Under the pieces are notes generated by a model. That model was given only the letters and a program-made list of their open reading frames with translations. It searched no databases and was not told the DNA's origin. Source: Tritrichomonas musculus (Eukaryota > Parabasalia > Tritrichomonadida > Tritrichomonadidae). From it: DNA of 64,000 bases. The translations under genes were made by a program, and so were the position numbers. The stretch lies in the NCBI GenBank assembly GCA_039105265.1, contig JAPFFF010000002.1, forward strand, positions 5,332,001 to 5,396,000, read 5' to 3'. Below are positions 20,379-31,900 of the stretch, in pieces; position 1 is the first letter of the stretch, and the number at the start of each line of letters is the position of its first letter.

Positions 20379-22340
20379 TTATAATTTACATAATAACAAT
20401 TGCTTTATCTCACTATTTTGTGTCTCAGTAGCTAATTCTAAGGCATCCTTTTTGCTTATCTCTCTTCCATCTGAATCATATTCAATTACTCCTTCGTTTA
20501 GATTCACTTTTGGTTGCTCTAATAAAAAATGAATCATTGCAATGTTTCCACTATTAATTGCAAAAGGCAATGATGGTTCCTCTTTTGTTTTTGACGATGA
20601 AAAATAGCTGAGGCATCCTCCTGATTCTTCTATTTTTGAAATTGATTTCATTTTGATATCAACATTTGGATTTGACAATAACAATTGCACAATTTCAATG
20701 TTTCCTTTCTCTATAGCTAAATGAAATAATGTTTTTTCTGTTATTGATTCATACTTCATACTTGCTGATGTGCAGTAATCAAAATAAATTTTCTTTTTTA
20801 AAACAGTACAATTGACATCAACAAATTTGTTTTTCAATATATATTGCACAATTTCTACGTTTCCACAATCAACTGCTTCATGTAATATTGTCATTTCTTC
20901 AGTTATTACGTAATATTGATCGCTTTTAAAAAATGTTTCTTTAAATTCTTTATAACATTTAGTCAATTTAATGTTTACATTTATTTTTGGCATGCTTAAA
21001 AGAAGTTTAACTATGTCATTGTTTCCTTTTCTAATGGAAATATACAAAATTGTCGATGTTTCTTCATCATACTTATATTTTCCATATTTCAAGATTTCTT
21101 CTTGGTTGTAATAAAAATATCGATTATCACATAAATCTACATCACCATTTTTTATTTCTATTAATTGCACAACATCTTCATTTTTCTCTTTTATAGGCTT
21201 GTAAATCGTGTATTGAAAATTGATATCAAATGTGTCTTTTATTATTTCATCATTTGCTAGATATTCAACAATCAAAAAATAGTCATATTTAGCAAGATAA
21301 TACGGAACGTTCATTTGTTGATTGCAAATGCATGAATTAATTAAAGAATCAATGTCATGATCTGAAAAGAATTCAAAATTATAATGTTTAAGAGCTTTTC
21401 TATAGAGATAATAATCATAAATTGTTTCATCATCACAGAAGTTGGTTCTGAAATAATCAGATATTTCATTATGATGACATTTGATTGATTCAATGATGAG
21501 ATACTGAAAAGAACCACAAAGAGTTTTAATTTTTCTATCATGAAGAAATTGAATTATTTCTGCATTTTGGCCATGAATTGCATATGGCCAAATTGATGGC
21601 TGTATATCAGCATTACGATTATATAAATATTGAAATATCTGAATTGAGCCATAAAATGCAGAATACTCAATCAGTGTTGGATTCTTATTAATTAAAAATA
21701 GATTGGTTTCATATATCGATGGAAGAATCACTGACTGAGGTGAAATATTTGTTGTTTCCAAATATGTAATAAAATCAACAACTGCGTCGTTTTGAATTAG
21801 CCTACAAAGATAATTATCGTTTTTTCCATTTTCTCTTTTTTTATTAAATTCATCATCTAATGTCGTATTTCTTAATTCTTTAATTTGATCTTGAAGTATA
21901 AAAGCCTCAAATTCCGGGTAAAAGTACTCAATATATTTTCGATCAATATATTTTTTATTACAAATGGCAGAATATATTTCTTTTGTTGGAATTATTATTC
22001 TTAATTTAAATAGAATTAGAAGAAGTAGTTTGTTTTTTTGGAAAATATTGAAAACTTCGAAATTTGTGAAAAAAAATTGAATTCTTTCTTTTAGGCTTGT
22101 CAAAATCAATTCATTTTGAGTGAAAAAACATTGTGAACAATGATAATAGCTAGAAATTGCAACCATAAGATACAAAAATGATTTCAATTCGTATTTGTTT
22201 TCTTGAATCTTTTGGCTTTGCAAATATTCATTAAATAATGTAAAATTTTCATTTGGATTCTCATGCTTTTCTAGAAATGAAACCAGCTTTTTTTCAATAT
22301 CTTTCATCTTTTTGAAATACTCTTTAGGCATATAATCCAT
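20379..22340 (-). CDS. DUF3447/ankyrin-repeat protein
   Basis: 653 residues from the ATG at 22340. The N-terminal ~180 residues are the same helical module as in the BspA gene (LKSFLYLMVAISSYYHCSQCFF). Residues ~190-330 are DUF3447-like (LIEYSAFYGSIQIFQYL, IWPYAIHGQNAEIIQFL). Residues ~395-650 carry at least five ankyrin repeats (GNNDIVKLLLSMPKINVNIKL, GNVEIVQYIL, GNIEIVQLLLSNPNVDI, GNIAMIHFLLEQPKVNL). There is no signal peptide or TM. It is convergent with the BspA gene, and the shared N-terminus suggests a common ancestor. It probably acts as a protein-interaction scaffold; partners are unknown. Confidence 0.85.
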   Translation of the reverse strand: MDYMPKEYFKKMKDIEKKLVSFLEKHENPNENFTLFNEYLQSQKIQENKYELKSFLYLMVAISSYYHCSQCFFTQNELILTSLKERIQFFFTNFEVFNIFQKNKLLLLILFKLRIIIPTKEIYSAICNKKYIDRKYIEYFYPEFEAFILQDQIKELRNTTLDDEFNKKRENGKNDNYLCRLIQNDAVVDFITYLETTNISPQSVILPSIYETNLFLINKNPTLIEYSAFYGSIQIFQYLYNRNADIQPSIWPYAIHGQNAEIIQFLHDRKIKTLCGSFQYLIIESIKCHHNEISDYFRTNFCDDETIYDYYLYRKALKHYNFEFFSDHDIDSLINSCICNQQMNVPYYLAKYDYFLIVEYLANDEIIKDTFDINFQYTIYKPIKEKNEDVVQLIEIKNGDVDLCDNRYFYYNQEEILKYGKYKYDEETSTILYISIRKGNNDIVKLLLSMPKINVNIKLTKCYKEFKETFFKSDQYYVITEEMTILHEAVDCGNVEIVQYILKNKFVDVNCTVLKKKIYFDYCTSASMKYESITEKTLFHLAIEKGNIEIVQLLLSNPNVDIKMKSISKIEESGGCLSYFSSSKTKEEPSLPFAINSGNIAMIHFLLEQPKVNLNEGVIEYDSDGREISKKDALELATETQNSEIKQLLLCKL

Positions 22341-22792
22341 ATCGGCACACTTAAAATATATTAAATTCTGCCCTTTTTGAACTTATTCAAGTTTACTTCT
22401 CAATTCAATTATAGTAAATTTTTTATCTAGACTTTTGTATACATTGAATTGAGTTTCATTTCCACTTTAAATGGTCAAAGACCTCTTTTTGATATCTGAT
22501 CTTTTTGAAAGAAAATATGATGTCTTTTGATTTGATATTTGCCATTTGGAGTTAAAAAATGCTTTAATACTGGTCATTTCGAACTTAAGATGACCATCAA
22601 TATAATGCTTCGACTTCCATTTTAAACTTTTGTATTTCTGAAATTAATATCAATTAATTTTCATATCACATTTCATATCTGATATTCTAGTAAAAAAATG
22701 ACATTTAAAATTTAAATTCTCTAAATATCAAGCCTATATATAATTGTTGAAAGGAAATTCATTTCAATATAATAAAATATTTATATAGTAGA
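22341..22792. other. upstream region of the ankyrin gene
   Basis: About 450 bp of AT-rich sequence with no gene. No clear Inr precedes the ankyrin ATG. Confidence 0.5.
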
Positions 22793-23657
22793 GCCGGTGT
22801 GGAAAGGAGAACACTTAACTTTTTTAAAAATAACATTTTATAAATTGAATTAAAAATAATCGTTTCAAATTTTTTTTTTCGCTTATTTCTTTTTTTCCAG
22901 CAACTAATGAATAATTTGATTTTTTAAGTAATAGCAAATTATCAACAAACTAACATGAATTAAAATAACCGATGAAATGAACGTTTATAAATTAATACAA
23001 AAAGATATCAGATTGGATGATCAAAAATAAAAGTCAATTAAAACAATCAATTTTATGATTTGCGTGTTTAAAACAGATTAATTTAACAATTTTCGGTATT
23101 TTTAGCCTAAATCGTTGGCGATGAGATAATTTGAATAAATATTTTTTTTTATAATCATTTTTTTTTTGATAATATTCACTTAAATATTAATTGTTTCTTT
23201 ATCCAATTAACTAAAATTTAATCAAATAGTATTTACTTATTTAAACATACCACCACTTTCAAATTGACAATATTTTGCTTCCAGAAAACTAAAATTTGGA
23301 AATTGTTTTAATTTGTATGTTTTGTCTATCAAGCTATCAATAATCTTAAGATTTATAATGAATATGAGGTATTGTTTTGTGTTATGAAGAAAATTTTGAT
23401 TATGAAAGAAGTGATGTGATTTAACAGCTCAATTCTTGAATTTGTATCAGATATAATATACATATTTTGAGATATTTTTGAATTGACTATTTATATGAAT
23501 ATAATATAAAATATAAATAATATTTATAAAGTATAATGATCTAAAAATGCTTATTCATGAAGAAATAAGCGAAAATAAATATTATAACGATTATTTTTAA
23601 TTCAATTTAAAAAATTTTATTTTTAAAAAAGTTAAGTGTTCTCCTTTCCAAACCGAC
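22793..23657. mobile_element. 0.86-kb non-autonomous element with ~95-bp TIRs
   Basis: The left arm (22793 to ~22890) and right arm (~23567-23657) are inverted copies over about 95 bp with few mismatches. They share TGGAAAGGAGAACACTTAAC and later AATTGAATTAAAAATAATCG and CGCTTATTTCTT. No ORF lies between. The long arms and lack of coding sequence are typical of a MITE or other internally deleted DNA transposon. No convincing target duplication was found next to the G(C/T)CGGT termini, so the superfamily is not assigned. Confidence 0.75.
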
Positions 23658-24151
23658 GTTCTCGTCCCAAACTGCCTCTAATATATTTGTTATTTCTATA
23701 GTATCTTCTTAAGTCCAAATTCCATTTTTTATTTGGCCTTTTAATAGAAATTTTTCACCAAATAAAAGTGACATTTGGACTTAACAAGATGCTATAGTTA
23801 TTTCAATAAAATGTCGAAATTTTTGGATTTATTAATAGAAAATAATTTCATTTTTGATAGTTCTATTAAATGTTGTCATAAACAATAAAAAAACCTTTTC
23901 AATAAGACCCTTTGAAAAATTCAAGCAAATATTGATTGTATCACTTTTTTTTTCAATTTTTGTTCGTAAAAGCCGATTAAAAATAAAAATGTTCATTTCC
24001 ATTTATAATTATTTATAAATGATAACGTTATTTTTTAAACATCATAATTAATAAATACAAATTGAATTTACATATAAAAAGGTTATCATTCAAAATTAAC
24101 AATTCAATAGAAAATAAAAAAAAAAAAAAAAAAAAAAAAATATCTTATTTT
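23658..24151. other. AT-rich intergenic region
   Basis: Ends with a ~24-nt poly-A at 24117-24140 just before the Inr of the four-TM gene. Nothing else is recognised. Confidence 0.6.
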
Positions 24152-24158
24152 TCACATT
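24152..24158 (+). promoter_or_regulatory. Initiator (Inr) element
   Basis: TCACATT with +1 A at 24154, 20 nt before the ATG at 24174, fits the trichomonad Inr. Confidence 0.6.
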
Positions 24159-24173
24159 TCAAGAAAAGACAAA

Positions 24174-24830
24174 ATGGCTGTTGAGGATATGTTTTCAGGA
24201 TGCAAAAAAATTGTCGTACTGGTTGCGATGGCTGCTCTTCTAGCTGGCTTTATTGGGGATTTCATAACAACGATTACATGGTGGAGCCGGATTCAGCCTT
24301 GGTTTTCACATGGCGAAAAAACAGGGAAAACTGTTTACCAATGCATATTGGCCTGCTGGATTTTATCATTAATTGGAGCAATCTTAACTGCATTTTTCCT
24401 TCTTGCTACTTTATGCATAAAATCGGTCTGCGGGAGTATTACAGGAAACAAAGTCGTATTAGCAATTTGTTTCATTTTGGTAGGCGGTATCTCTATTGGT
24501 AGCATCGTTTCAGGTGGTTATGGTTCATCATTTGCTTTAAAGAATCCAGATATTACTAAAAATAAAGGCGAAGAAGATTTCAAATGCTCCAAATACATAA
24601 TGGAAGGAGGTGCTGGAGCATTTGCATGGGCAGCAAAACAAGGTTTAAAGAAGCTAGATGAATATAGAAAATGGGCTCAAGATTTAATGAAAGATGTCTT
24701 AAATAAGGATGATGAATATACTGGATACCTATGCCGTGATGTTGGAGCACCAACTATGACTTTTGTTTTGGTTCAATGCTGTGCTCTTATTCTTTGGATA
24801 GTCATTATAATACTATCGTTGATTTGCTAA
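24174..24830 (+). CDS. four-TM tetraspanin-like membrane protein
   Basis: 218 residues with four hydrophobic segments at about 12-34, 57-83, 91-112 and 195-217. The first loop is short (~22 residues) and the loop between TM3 and TM4 is large (~80 residues) with two cysteines (FKCSK and YLCRD). This topology is that of tetraspanins and related four-TM proteins. The tetraspanin CCG signature is absent from the large loop, so it is a divergent relative or another four-TM family. Trichomonad tetraspanins are surface and vesicle proteins linked to adherence. An Inr 20 nt upstream supports the start. Function is inferred from topology only. Confidence 0.65.
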   Translation: MAVEDMFSGCKKIVVLVAMAALLAGFIGDFITTITWWSRIQPWFSHGEKTGKTVYQCILACWILSLIGAILTAFFLLATLCIKSVCGSITGNKVVLAICFILVGGISIGSIVSGGYGSSFALKNPDITKNKGEEDFKCSKYIMEGGAGAFAWAAKQGLKKLDEYRKWAQDLMKDVLNKDDEYTGYLCRDVGAPTMTFVLVQCCALILWIVIIILSLIC

Positions 24831-25121
24831 AATAAACTTTTATCTCCTTTAAATATATTTAAATATTTATCTCATTTTTACAGCTCCGAATTATTACTGT
24901 TGTGATGTTTTACAGAAAGAACAATTTGAAAATATTATTTGTAATTATACTCTAAATGTTCAATTTAAATTTATAAATAAATATGAATATATTATAAACA
25001 AAAAAAGTCTAATAAAAACATAATTTACTTTTTAAAAATACAAAAAAAAAAAAAAAAAATCAAATGATCTAAAAATGTAACCACTTCTTTGTCAATAAAG
25101 AGTAACCACATTCTTGTCAAA

Positions 25122-26630
25122 TCATGAATTAGAATTCAAATTTGGGAAATTTGAACGAGAATTTGAATTCAAGCTCACGCTGAACTTTTTGCTTGTTTTC
25201 GGCTTTGAAGCAGATGACTTTGATCTTGCAGAAGCGAAAGCGGAAGACCTTCCCGTTGACAAAGCTGTCGTGCATCTTGAAGGGGGGTTACTTACTCTCA
25301 ATCTGTGTCTATCGGACCTGAATGACTTCACTGGCAGATTTGCCAATGTAGCGTCATCGAAAGGTGTGAGGACGATCTGGACGTTTCTTTCATTTTTGTA
25401 CTGGTCGAACTTTTTCTTAGTTCTCGGGGTTGGCAGAGAAGATTGGGGGTTCATTGCGGGTCCAAGGTTATAAATTGACCATTTCCGGCGGTTATTATTA
25501 TTACTGTCAATTTGTGCAGTATCGTTGTTGTGCTTCATAGCGAAGGTGATTGTTTCCATCTCTTTCTTCATTTTCGCTTGGAGCTCTTCATTCAATTTGT
25601 CGTAATGTGATTCGATCCTCTCAATTTCTGATCGTTGCCTTTCACGCATTTTTGAGAAGTCGCTCTTCATCTGCTTCTCAATCGATTTTTGAAGGCTCTC
25701 TGTCTCCTTCTGCTGCAGCTGGTCGCCGAGCCTTCTTTGCGTGATTGCGTCCGAGTATCGTTTCGCTAATGCGAGCTTTTTCTCAACGTAACGAAGCTGA
25801 ATCATGCGCGATGAAGGCTTACTAAATTGCTTCAGATAGTCAGGATTCTTCCAGTTCTCTTTGAATTCGTTTATTTCAATTTGATGCTGATTTTCGGCTT
25901 CTTCTAAACGTCTTTCACATTCAGTGTTGTTTTGTTCGATCTGCTCTCTGTATCGTTGCTCCGTAAGTTGAAGTTTGTTGTCAAGGAACTGTTGCCGGTT
26001 TTCGCGTGTCTGATTTTTAACGTCTCTCTCTGTATTTGAATAGAGCGAATTCTCTTTATTAAGGAGGGTTTGAGCAGCATTCTCGTATATCTCGGCGGAT
26101 TCGTAATCTGATGAAAATAATGCATCGACTTTGCGGCGATTAATTAGATTTAACATGGATTGAGCGGAATTGGAATCTGGAAGTTTGCCATCCCGAATAA
26201 ATTGATCGAGTTTTGCAGCTACTTCACTTTCATCTTCAATATAATTAGGCGTGTTGCTAATGAGAGGTACGGGTTGAGGCCGTTTGGGACTCATTGGACG
26301 GGTTGGTGATGGTGACTTTTGTTTTTTTGGTTGGGGGCGAGGATTTGGAGTGGGTTGCATTGTAGAAATGTTTTGGGTCATAAATGTTCCTTTTTTAGGA
26401 GGTTTGGTATTCGATTTAATTTTTATCTCTTCCTCTTCTTCTTCATACTCTTCAACTTCGTATTCTTCATATTCATATTCGACGTTTTGTTGAGGAGATG
26501 TTCCAGATCCGACGTTTTTGGAAAGCGCATTAAGAATATTATTAACATTTGATTCCAGATCGACTTTTTCGCATGAATCAGTTTTCGGTTTAGTTAGTTT
26601 GTCTTCTTCTTCCTTAGTTGAGGAAGACAT
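25122..26630 (-). CDS. coiled-coil protein, hypothetical
   Basis: 502 residues. Residues 1-130 are disordered, with a Glu/Tyr-rich acidic patch (~50-70) and a Pro/Lys-rich stretch (~75-120). Residues ~135-200 are helical (AAKLDQFIRDGKLPD, SSDYESAEIYENAAQ). Residues ~200-370 form a long charged coiled coil with conserved-looking SRMIQLRYVEKKLALAKRY. Residues ~385-502 are basic and Ser/Arg-rich and probably disordered. Codon use is clearly more GC-rich than in neighbouring genes, as in well-expressed trichomonad genes. No known domain is recognised. A cytoskeletal or basal-body role is plausible for such a protein but not shown. Confidence 0.75.
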   Translation of the reverse strand: MSSSTKEEEDKLTKPKTDSCEKVDLESNVNNILNALSKNVGSGTSPQQNVEYEYEEYEVEEYEEEEEEIKIKSNTKPPKKGTFMTQNISTMQPTPNPRPQPKKQKSPSPTRPMSPKRPQPVPLISNTPNYIEDESEVAAKLDQFIRDGKLPDSNSAQSMLNLINRRKVDALFSSDYESAEIYENAAQTLLNKENSLYSNTERDVKNQTRENRQQFLDNKLQLTEQRYREQIEQNNTECERRLEEAENQHQIEINEFKENWKNPDYLKQFSKPSSRMIQLRYVEKKLALAKRYSDAITQRRLGDQLQQKETESLQKSIEKQMKSDFSKMRERQRSEIERIESHYDKLNEELQAKMKKEMETITFAMKHNNDTAQIDSNNNNRRKWSIYNLGPAMNPQSSLPTPRTKKKFDQYKNERNVQIVLTPFDDATLANLPVKSFRSDRHRLRVSNPPSRCTTALSTGRSSAFASARSKSSASKPKTSKKFSVSLNSNSRSNFPNLNSNS

Positions 26631-26846
26631 TTATAAAAAATTCGATAAAAATTTAAAAAAATAATGGTAGAGCGAAAAAGACGTTTTTTCAAAACTTTTT
26701 GAAAAATAATTTTTAGGACGATTGAAATAAATTCAAAACGTAAAATTTTAATTTAATTAAATTTAAATGCTATTTATACTCCATGTAATAGCAAACCAAA
26801 AAAAAAAAAAAAAGATAAAATTTTTAATTAGTAATCATAAAGTAGC

Positions 26847-28163
26847 TTATATAAGTTTTCCATAGATCTCAAATGAATCAACTGTGAGATAATTAAGTCC
26901 ATACCAATTTGGTCCTGTGAGCCGCATCCTGATGTATTTGTATTCATTTGTGTTTTGTTGGTTCATTATGAATGTGTGAGCATAATTATACCCATTCAGA
27001 TGAGGACAGTCGTCTTGCTTGTCGAGTGTCGCCCACAACGAGTTGTCATTTGATCCTTCAATCACCCAGCTCTTCGGATTATAGTTATTCACGCCACCTG
27101 GAAATGACCTGACAGTGTAGGCGGTTGCAGCCACTCGGCGCTCTTTGAAATCGAAGCACAGCCAACCGCCTGCAACATTCTGAGAGTAGAAGTAATAGCC
27201 TTGGTTCTCAAACAAGGCAACGTTGTGCGGCTGATGGCATTCATTACTATTAACAATTGATGAAGCAGTGATGCTTACTTCATTGTCAATTTGGTTGTTT
27301 GACGCCTGTCTGAGGTGGTTGATGATTCCTTTGAATTCGTTGTCGCCAGTCCATCCAAAATCAGCTCCTCGTGGCTTCACTTTCTTGTATCTCTTCACTT
27401 CACCGTCAAAACGGCCGCCTCCTTCAACATCACTTTCCAAACGCTTCACAATTTTCATCCACATCGGAGATGTCATGTCATCGCTGTTAAAAACTGACGT
27501 GAACTCTTTCATCGCTCCACTTGTCACATTTTCAAAAAGAACGGTTTCATACAATATTGAATACTTTACATTTTTTCCATACAAAAAGTTCACAAATCTG
27601 ACAATTTGGTCCTCGCTCTCCAGCTGAAGGCACTCGTCACTCAGAATCATCATCAGTGTGTCTATCGAGAGCTCTTCGAGGTCTTCTTGGTGCTCGTTGC
27701 AAAGTTCGTTGAAATGTGATGCGATAAAAGCAATTTCGGTTGAAAAACGGTTATGGTAAAAATTTGAATGCTTTTCATGTTTCTTTATTTGAGCGAAAAC
27801 GTTATCAACAGTGAGATCGGTGGCTTCATTCTCATCTTGGTATTCAATTGAGTCTATGCCGAGGATTTCAATGAGTTCTAGAAAAAATGGGAGTTGATCG
27901 TCTGGGATATTATTTTGTTTGAAGTTAAAAAGATTAAGGATGTGTGAAAAGTCCCCCTGTTGTTGCGTGTTGATTACAAATGTGTCAAATGTCGGATCAT
28001 TAGAATGAATTCGACTAATAATTGGTGATAAAAGATCAGACACGACCTTGCTTGTCTTGAATTCTTTACCATTAACTATAAATGAGAAGTCTTTATGGTA
28101 AACCTGAAGAGGGATCCCCATAACGCATGATGTCTTGAGTTGAATTTGGCTTGTCTGACTCAT
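26847..28163 (-). CDS. BTB-BACK-F5/8 type C protein
   Basis: 438 residues from the second ATG (28163). TCATTATTT lies between the two candidate ATGs and places an Inr A 6 nt before this ATG, so the ATG at 28175 is probably upstream of transcription. Residues ~20-110 are BTB-like (FSFIVNGKEFKTSKVVSDLLSP). Residues ~115-240 are a BACK-like helical region. Residues ~270-438 form an F5/8C (discoidin-like) sandwich with HNVALF, GGWLCFDFKE, NPKSWVIEGSNDN and YKYIRMRLTGPNW through FEIYGKL. BTB proteins often serve as CUL3 adaptors or oligomerisation modules, and the C-terminal domain may bind a partner or glycan. Two truncated relatives lie at 5737-6153 and 28406-28660. Confidence 0.85.
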   Translation of the reverse strand: MSQTSQIQLKTSCVMGIPLQVYHKDFSFIVNGKEFKTSKVVSDLLSPIISRIHSNDPTFDTFVINTQQQGDFSHILNLFNFKQNNIPDDQLPFFLELIEILGIDSIEYQDENEATDLTVDNVFAQIKKHEKHSNFYHNRFSTEIAFIASHFNELCNEHQEDLEELSIDTLMMILSDECLQLESEDQIVRFVNFLYGKNVKYSILYETVLFENVTSGAMKEFTSVFNSDDMTSPMWMKIVKRLESDVEGGGRFDGEVKRYKKVKPRGADFGWTGDNEFKGIINHLRQASNNQIDNEVSITASSIVNSNECHQPHNVALFENQGYYFYSQNVAGGWLCFDFKERRVAATAYTVRSFPGGVNNYNPKSWVIEGSNDNSLWATLDKQDDCPHLNGYNYAHTFIMNQQNTNEYKYIRMRLTGPNWYGLNYLTVDSFEIYGKLI

Positions 28164-28172
28164 AAATAATGA
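28164..28172 (-). promoter_or_regulatory. Initiator (Inr) deciding the BTB gene start
   Basis: Minus-strand TCATTATTT overlaps the codons after the first ATG. Its +1 A at 28170 gives a 6-nt leader to the ATG at 28163. Confidence 0.55.
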
Positions 28173-28405
28173 CATGTGAAATAAAATAAGTTTGATTAGA
28201 GGGTGTTAACCAATTGAATACTCATAAAATCTTATAAAATTTTAACATATTATTCATTTATCTTTGTCTATATTGAAAAAGATCACAAATTTTTAAAATA
28301 ATTAAAAATAACATTTAATTAATAAAAACAAAATTAATAAATATTTATATTTTAAATGATTCGAAATATTTGCTGATTTTTAAAAAATGCATATTTTAAA
28401 TTTTT

Positions 28406-28660
28406 TTATTGATCGATAAGCCATTTGTAATGTCCTAATGATAAATATCCATAATAAATTGTTTGATTTTTTTCAAGTTTTAATATATGAATGCTATCCA
28501 ATTGGATAAATCTGATAAACCTATAATATCCACTTCTTCGTTGGCATTCAAAATGACATATTTGTTCATAATTTGTTTCATTCATATTCTTTCTTACATC
28601 AATCAATTCCCTTTCATGATCGTTTGAACCCATGATCTTCCAAGATTTTGGGTGAGTATG
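28406..28660 (-). pseudogene. F5/8 type C domain fragment
   Basis: The frame reads HPKSWKIMGSNDHERE and then YYRFIRFIQL, the middle and late strands of the same discoidin-like domain as in the BTB gene upstream. It extends 5' of the ATG at 28633 to a stop and lacks BTB, BACK and the first half of the domain. The usual terminal FEFYG motif is degraded. A truncated tandem duplicate in the same orientation, just upstream of the intact gene. Confidence 0.65.
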
Positions 28661-28969
28661 ACTTTATATAAAACTAACTTTTTAACATACTCATTACAAA
28701 GAATAAGTATTAAACGAAAGACTCCAATGTCATATTTTAAACTTTAAATTATAATCATAATCTGTTAAAAGATCAAGATCGTTTCAACTATATTAAATAA
28801 TTAAAGTTTTTTTTCTTATAACCATTTTCTAGATATTCAAAAAATTAATCTAATTTTATACATATAAAATTGTAGGCCTCTTCTAATCGCTTTTTTCCAC
28901 ACAAATTATATTAAATTTGCCTTTTGCCTAAAATTTCTTACCGTTTATTATTTTTTTTTTCCTTATCTT

Positions 28970-31900
28970 ATGTCTTACGGATGCTGTTTATTTGGTCATC
29001 AAAAAGTGAAACCAAGCAGCGAGCCTACTTCTATCCCAAATATCCAAGACGAAATTGTTGAAAGAGCAAACGAAGGAGATGGTGAATATTGCTTTGAACT
29101 TTCTAAGCTTTTGATAGATAATGAAAGCAATCCCAAATTAGGTGAATACTATTTAAATAAATCAATTGATGCTGGTTTCTCAGAAGCTTATATATACTAT
29201 GCGCAAATATTATTTAGTGGCAAAGCTATTCAAAAAGATGACAAGAAAGCAAAAAAATATTTGAACCTAGCAGTTAAAAAAAACATTCCAATTGCCCCAT
29301 CTCTTTTAGCAGAGTTTTACTTTGATACAAATCAACCCAAAAAAGGACTAAAAATTCTGACAAAAAGTGTCAAAAATAACAACACAAAATCGATGATATA
29401 TTTGTCCAATCTCTACCAAGATGGAATCATAATTAAACGAGATTATAATGAAGCAGTTAAACAACTGGAGAATGCTTACTTAAATGGAGATGAAGAAGCC
29501 ACCTATCAATATGCAGAAGCTTTAAGAAAAGGCGAAATTTGTGATAAAAATTCAGAGAGATCTTTTGAACTGCATCGAGAAAATATCAGCAATACTGATT
29601 ATATGTATATACCTTCAGTTTTTTCATTAGCAGAAATGTATAGAAAAGGAGAAGGAACAGAAAAGAATCTTCCTGAATCAGCACGATTGTATAAAATTGC
29701 TGCAGATGCTAATAACAAAGAAGCTTGTTGCTGCTATTCGGACATGCTTTTGAATGGCCAAGGTGTTAACAAGAACATAACAGAAGGATATAAATATTTA
29801 CAAAAGGCAATTGATAACGGAAGTCCTGAAGCTATGTATAAAATGGCAATGAGAATGATCAACAATGATTCAGTCGAAACAAGAAATGAAGCTTTTGAAT
29901 ACTTGAAGAAAGCTGCACTTCTTGGTCATGTTGAGTCTGAATTTTGTTGCGGAAATATTTACCTTGAAAAAGGCGAATATCAACGGGCCATATCATATTA
30001 TTTCATGGCATCCAAAAGAAGTGGTCATAAAAAAGCTACATTGATGCTTGGTCTTTCTTATTTATTTGATAAACAAGAAGAAATGAATAATTTTTTATTT
30101 GCCAAACTCAAAGAAAGTTATGAAATATTTAAAATATATTTCAGCGACAATTTGGCCAAGATTGGAATTCAAATTTTGCATCAAATATTAAAAAATAACG
30201 AGAAGTTAAGAAAAGAAGGAGAAGATATAATTAAAATCAAAATGGAAGAACAAAAAATTAATGCTTTAATTCCATTAATAAAATGCTATTCAAGAGAGAA
30301 AATTTTAGAGAAGTTAAAGAGTTATATCAATGAAAATGAAGATTTTTACAATTTTAGAAAACCTTTCAGAAGCAAAAGGACCGATGATGTATTTAAAGAA
30401 ACAAAGAAAAAAATTCAAAAAAACAGAAGTCCAGCAGCATTATATAAATATGGATCATGGCTTTATTTTGGTATAGGTTGTGATCCAAATCCAGATGAAG
30501 CTTTGCTTTGTATTAAAGAAGCATCAGATGAACACAATTCAGAAGCAATGTTTTTATTAGGTTATATTTATCTGAAAAGAGGAAATTATGAACAATCTTT
30601 TGAACTTTTCAAAAAGGCTTCAAAATCAAATTATGTTGAAGCAACTTTTTACTGTGGATCTGCCTATTTAAATGGATTTGGTGTTGATATTAATTTTGAA
30701 AAATCTGCTCATTGTTTTAAGGAAGCAGCTGATCAAGAAAATGTGCCATCAATGTTCATTTATGCAACAATGGCTGAGAATGGAATTGGAATGAATCCAA
30801 ATGAAAAAGAAGCAGCCAAATATTACTTCAAAGTAGCACAGATGAATGTATCAGGGAATGTTGAATCAATGTCTCGATATTCACTTTTATGCAGCAAAGG
30901 AATTGCTGAAGATAAAGAGAAAGCATTCAAATGGAATGAGAAAGTCAAAAACAATTATTATTATTTTCAAATAATGAAAGGAGAAGGTCAAGGTGATATA
31001 AATGATGCCAAATCTAAACTTGAAGATAAATCAAAAGAAAATGCAAACGTATCATATTTGCTTGGATGTTGTTATGAAGAAGGTTTTTCATGTGAAAAAG
31101 ATATGAAAAAAGCAATTGATATATTTAAAGATGCTGCTTTAAAAGGTGATGAAGATGCCATGATTAAAATTGTTGAACTAGAAGAAAAAGGTTTAATTCA
31201 TGAAAGTTCAAGTTTTTATGATAAAATGTACAATCCATATGTTATGTACATAATAGCTAAAAAATTAATTGAAAAGAATGATAAAAAAGAAAATGAAAAA
31301 GGACTTATTTTACTTAAAAAAGCAGCGGAAGATTATCAACCAAATGCAATGATTGAATATGGCAAACATATTCTTTTTTCTAGTTTAAAAAATGATGAAT
31401 TATGCAAAGGTCTTCTTTTACTTCGAAAAGCTGCCGAAATGATTCCTCTTAATGCTAATAATAATAGTTTTATTTCATTTGACAATGCATGGGACTCAGT
31501 AAGATATTCAGCAAGCTTATATCTAAATATGCACATCGATTATGGTGGTAATGATGGCTGCACCAATGTAATGGATTGGATTACTATTATTGGAGATATG
31601 CTTATAAATGCATTGGAGCAAAATATAGATGAAATTCAATTTGTTCCTGGAAAAGGAGTTGGTACATCATTGGAAAAATTCTCTCCTTCGAAGCAGATTG
31701 TTATTTTGGTCTGTTTGCGTCTTGGCTTTGATTGTTACGTTGAAGTCGCCAATAATGGTATAATAATTTGCAAAATAAATACGTATCATAAATTGAAAGA
31801 TGAATATCTTGATGCAATTATTGATAGTAATGATATCAATAACAAAAATAACGCAATTAATAATACAGCTTATATGACTATAAAGGAAAAGTATCCAACA

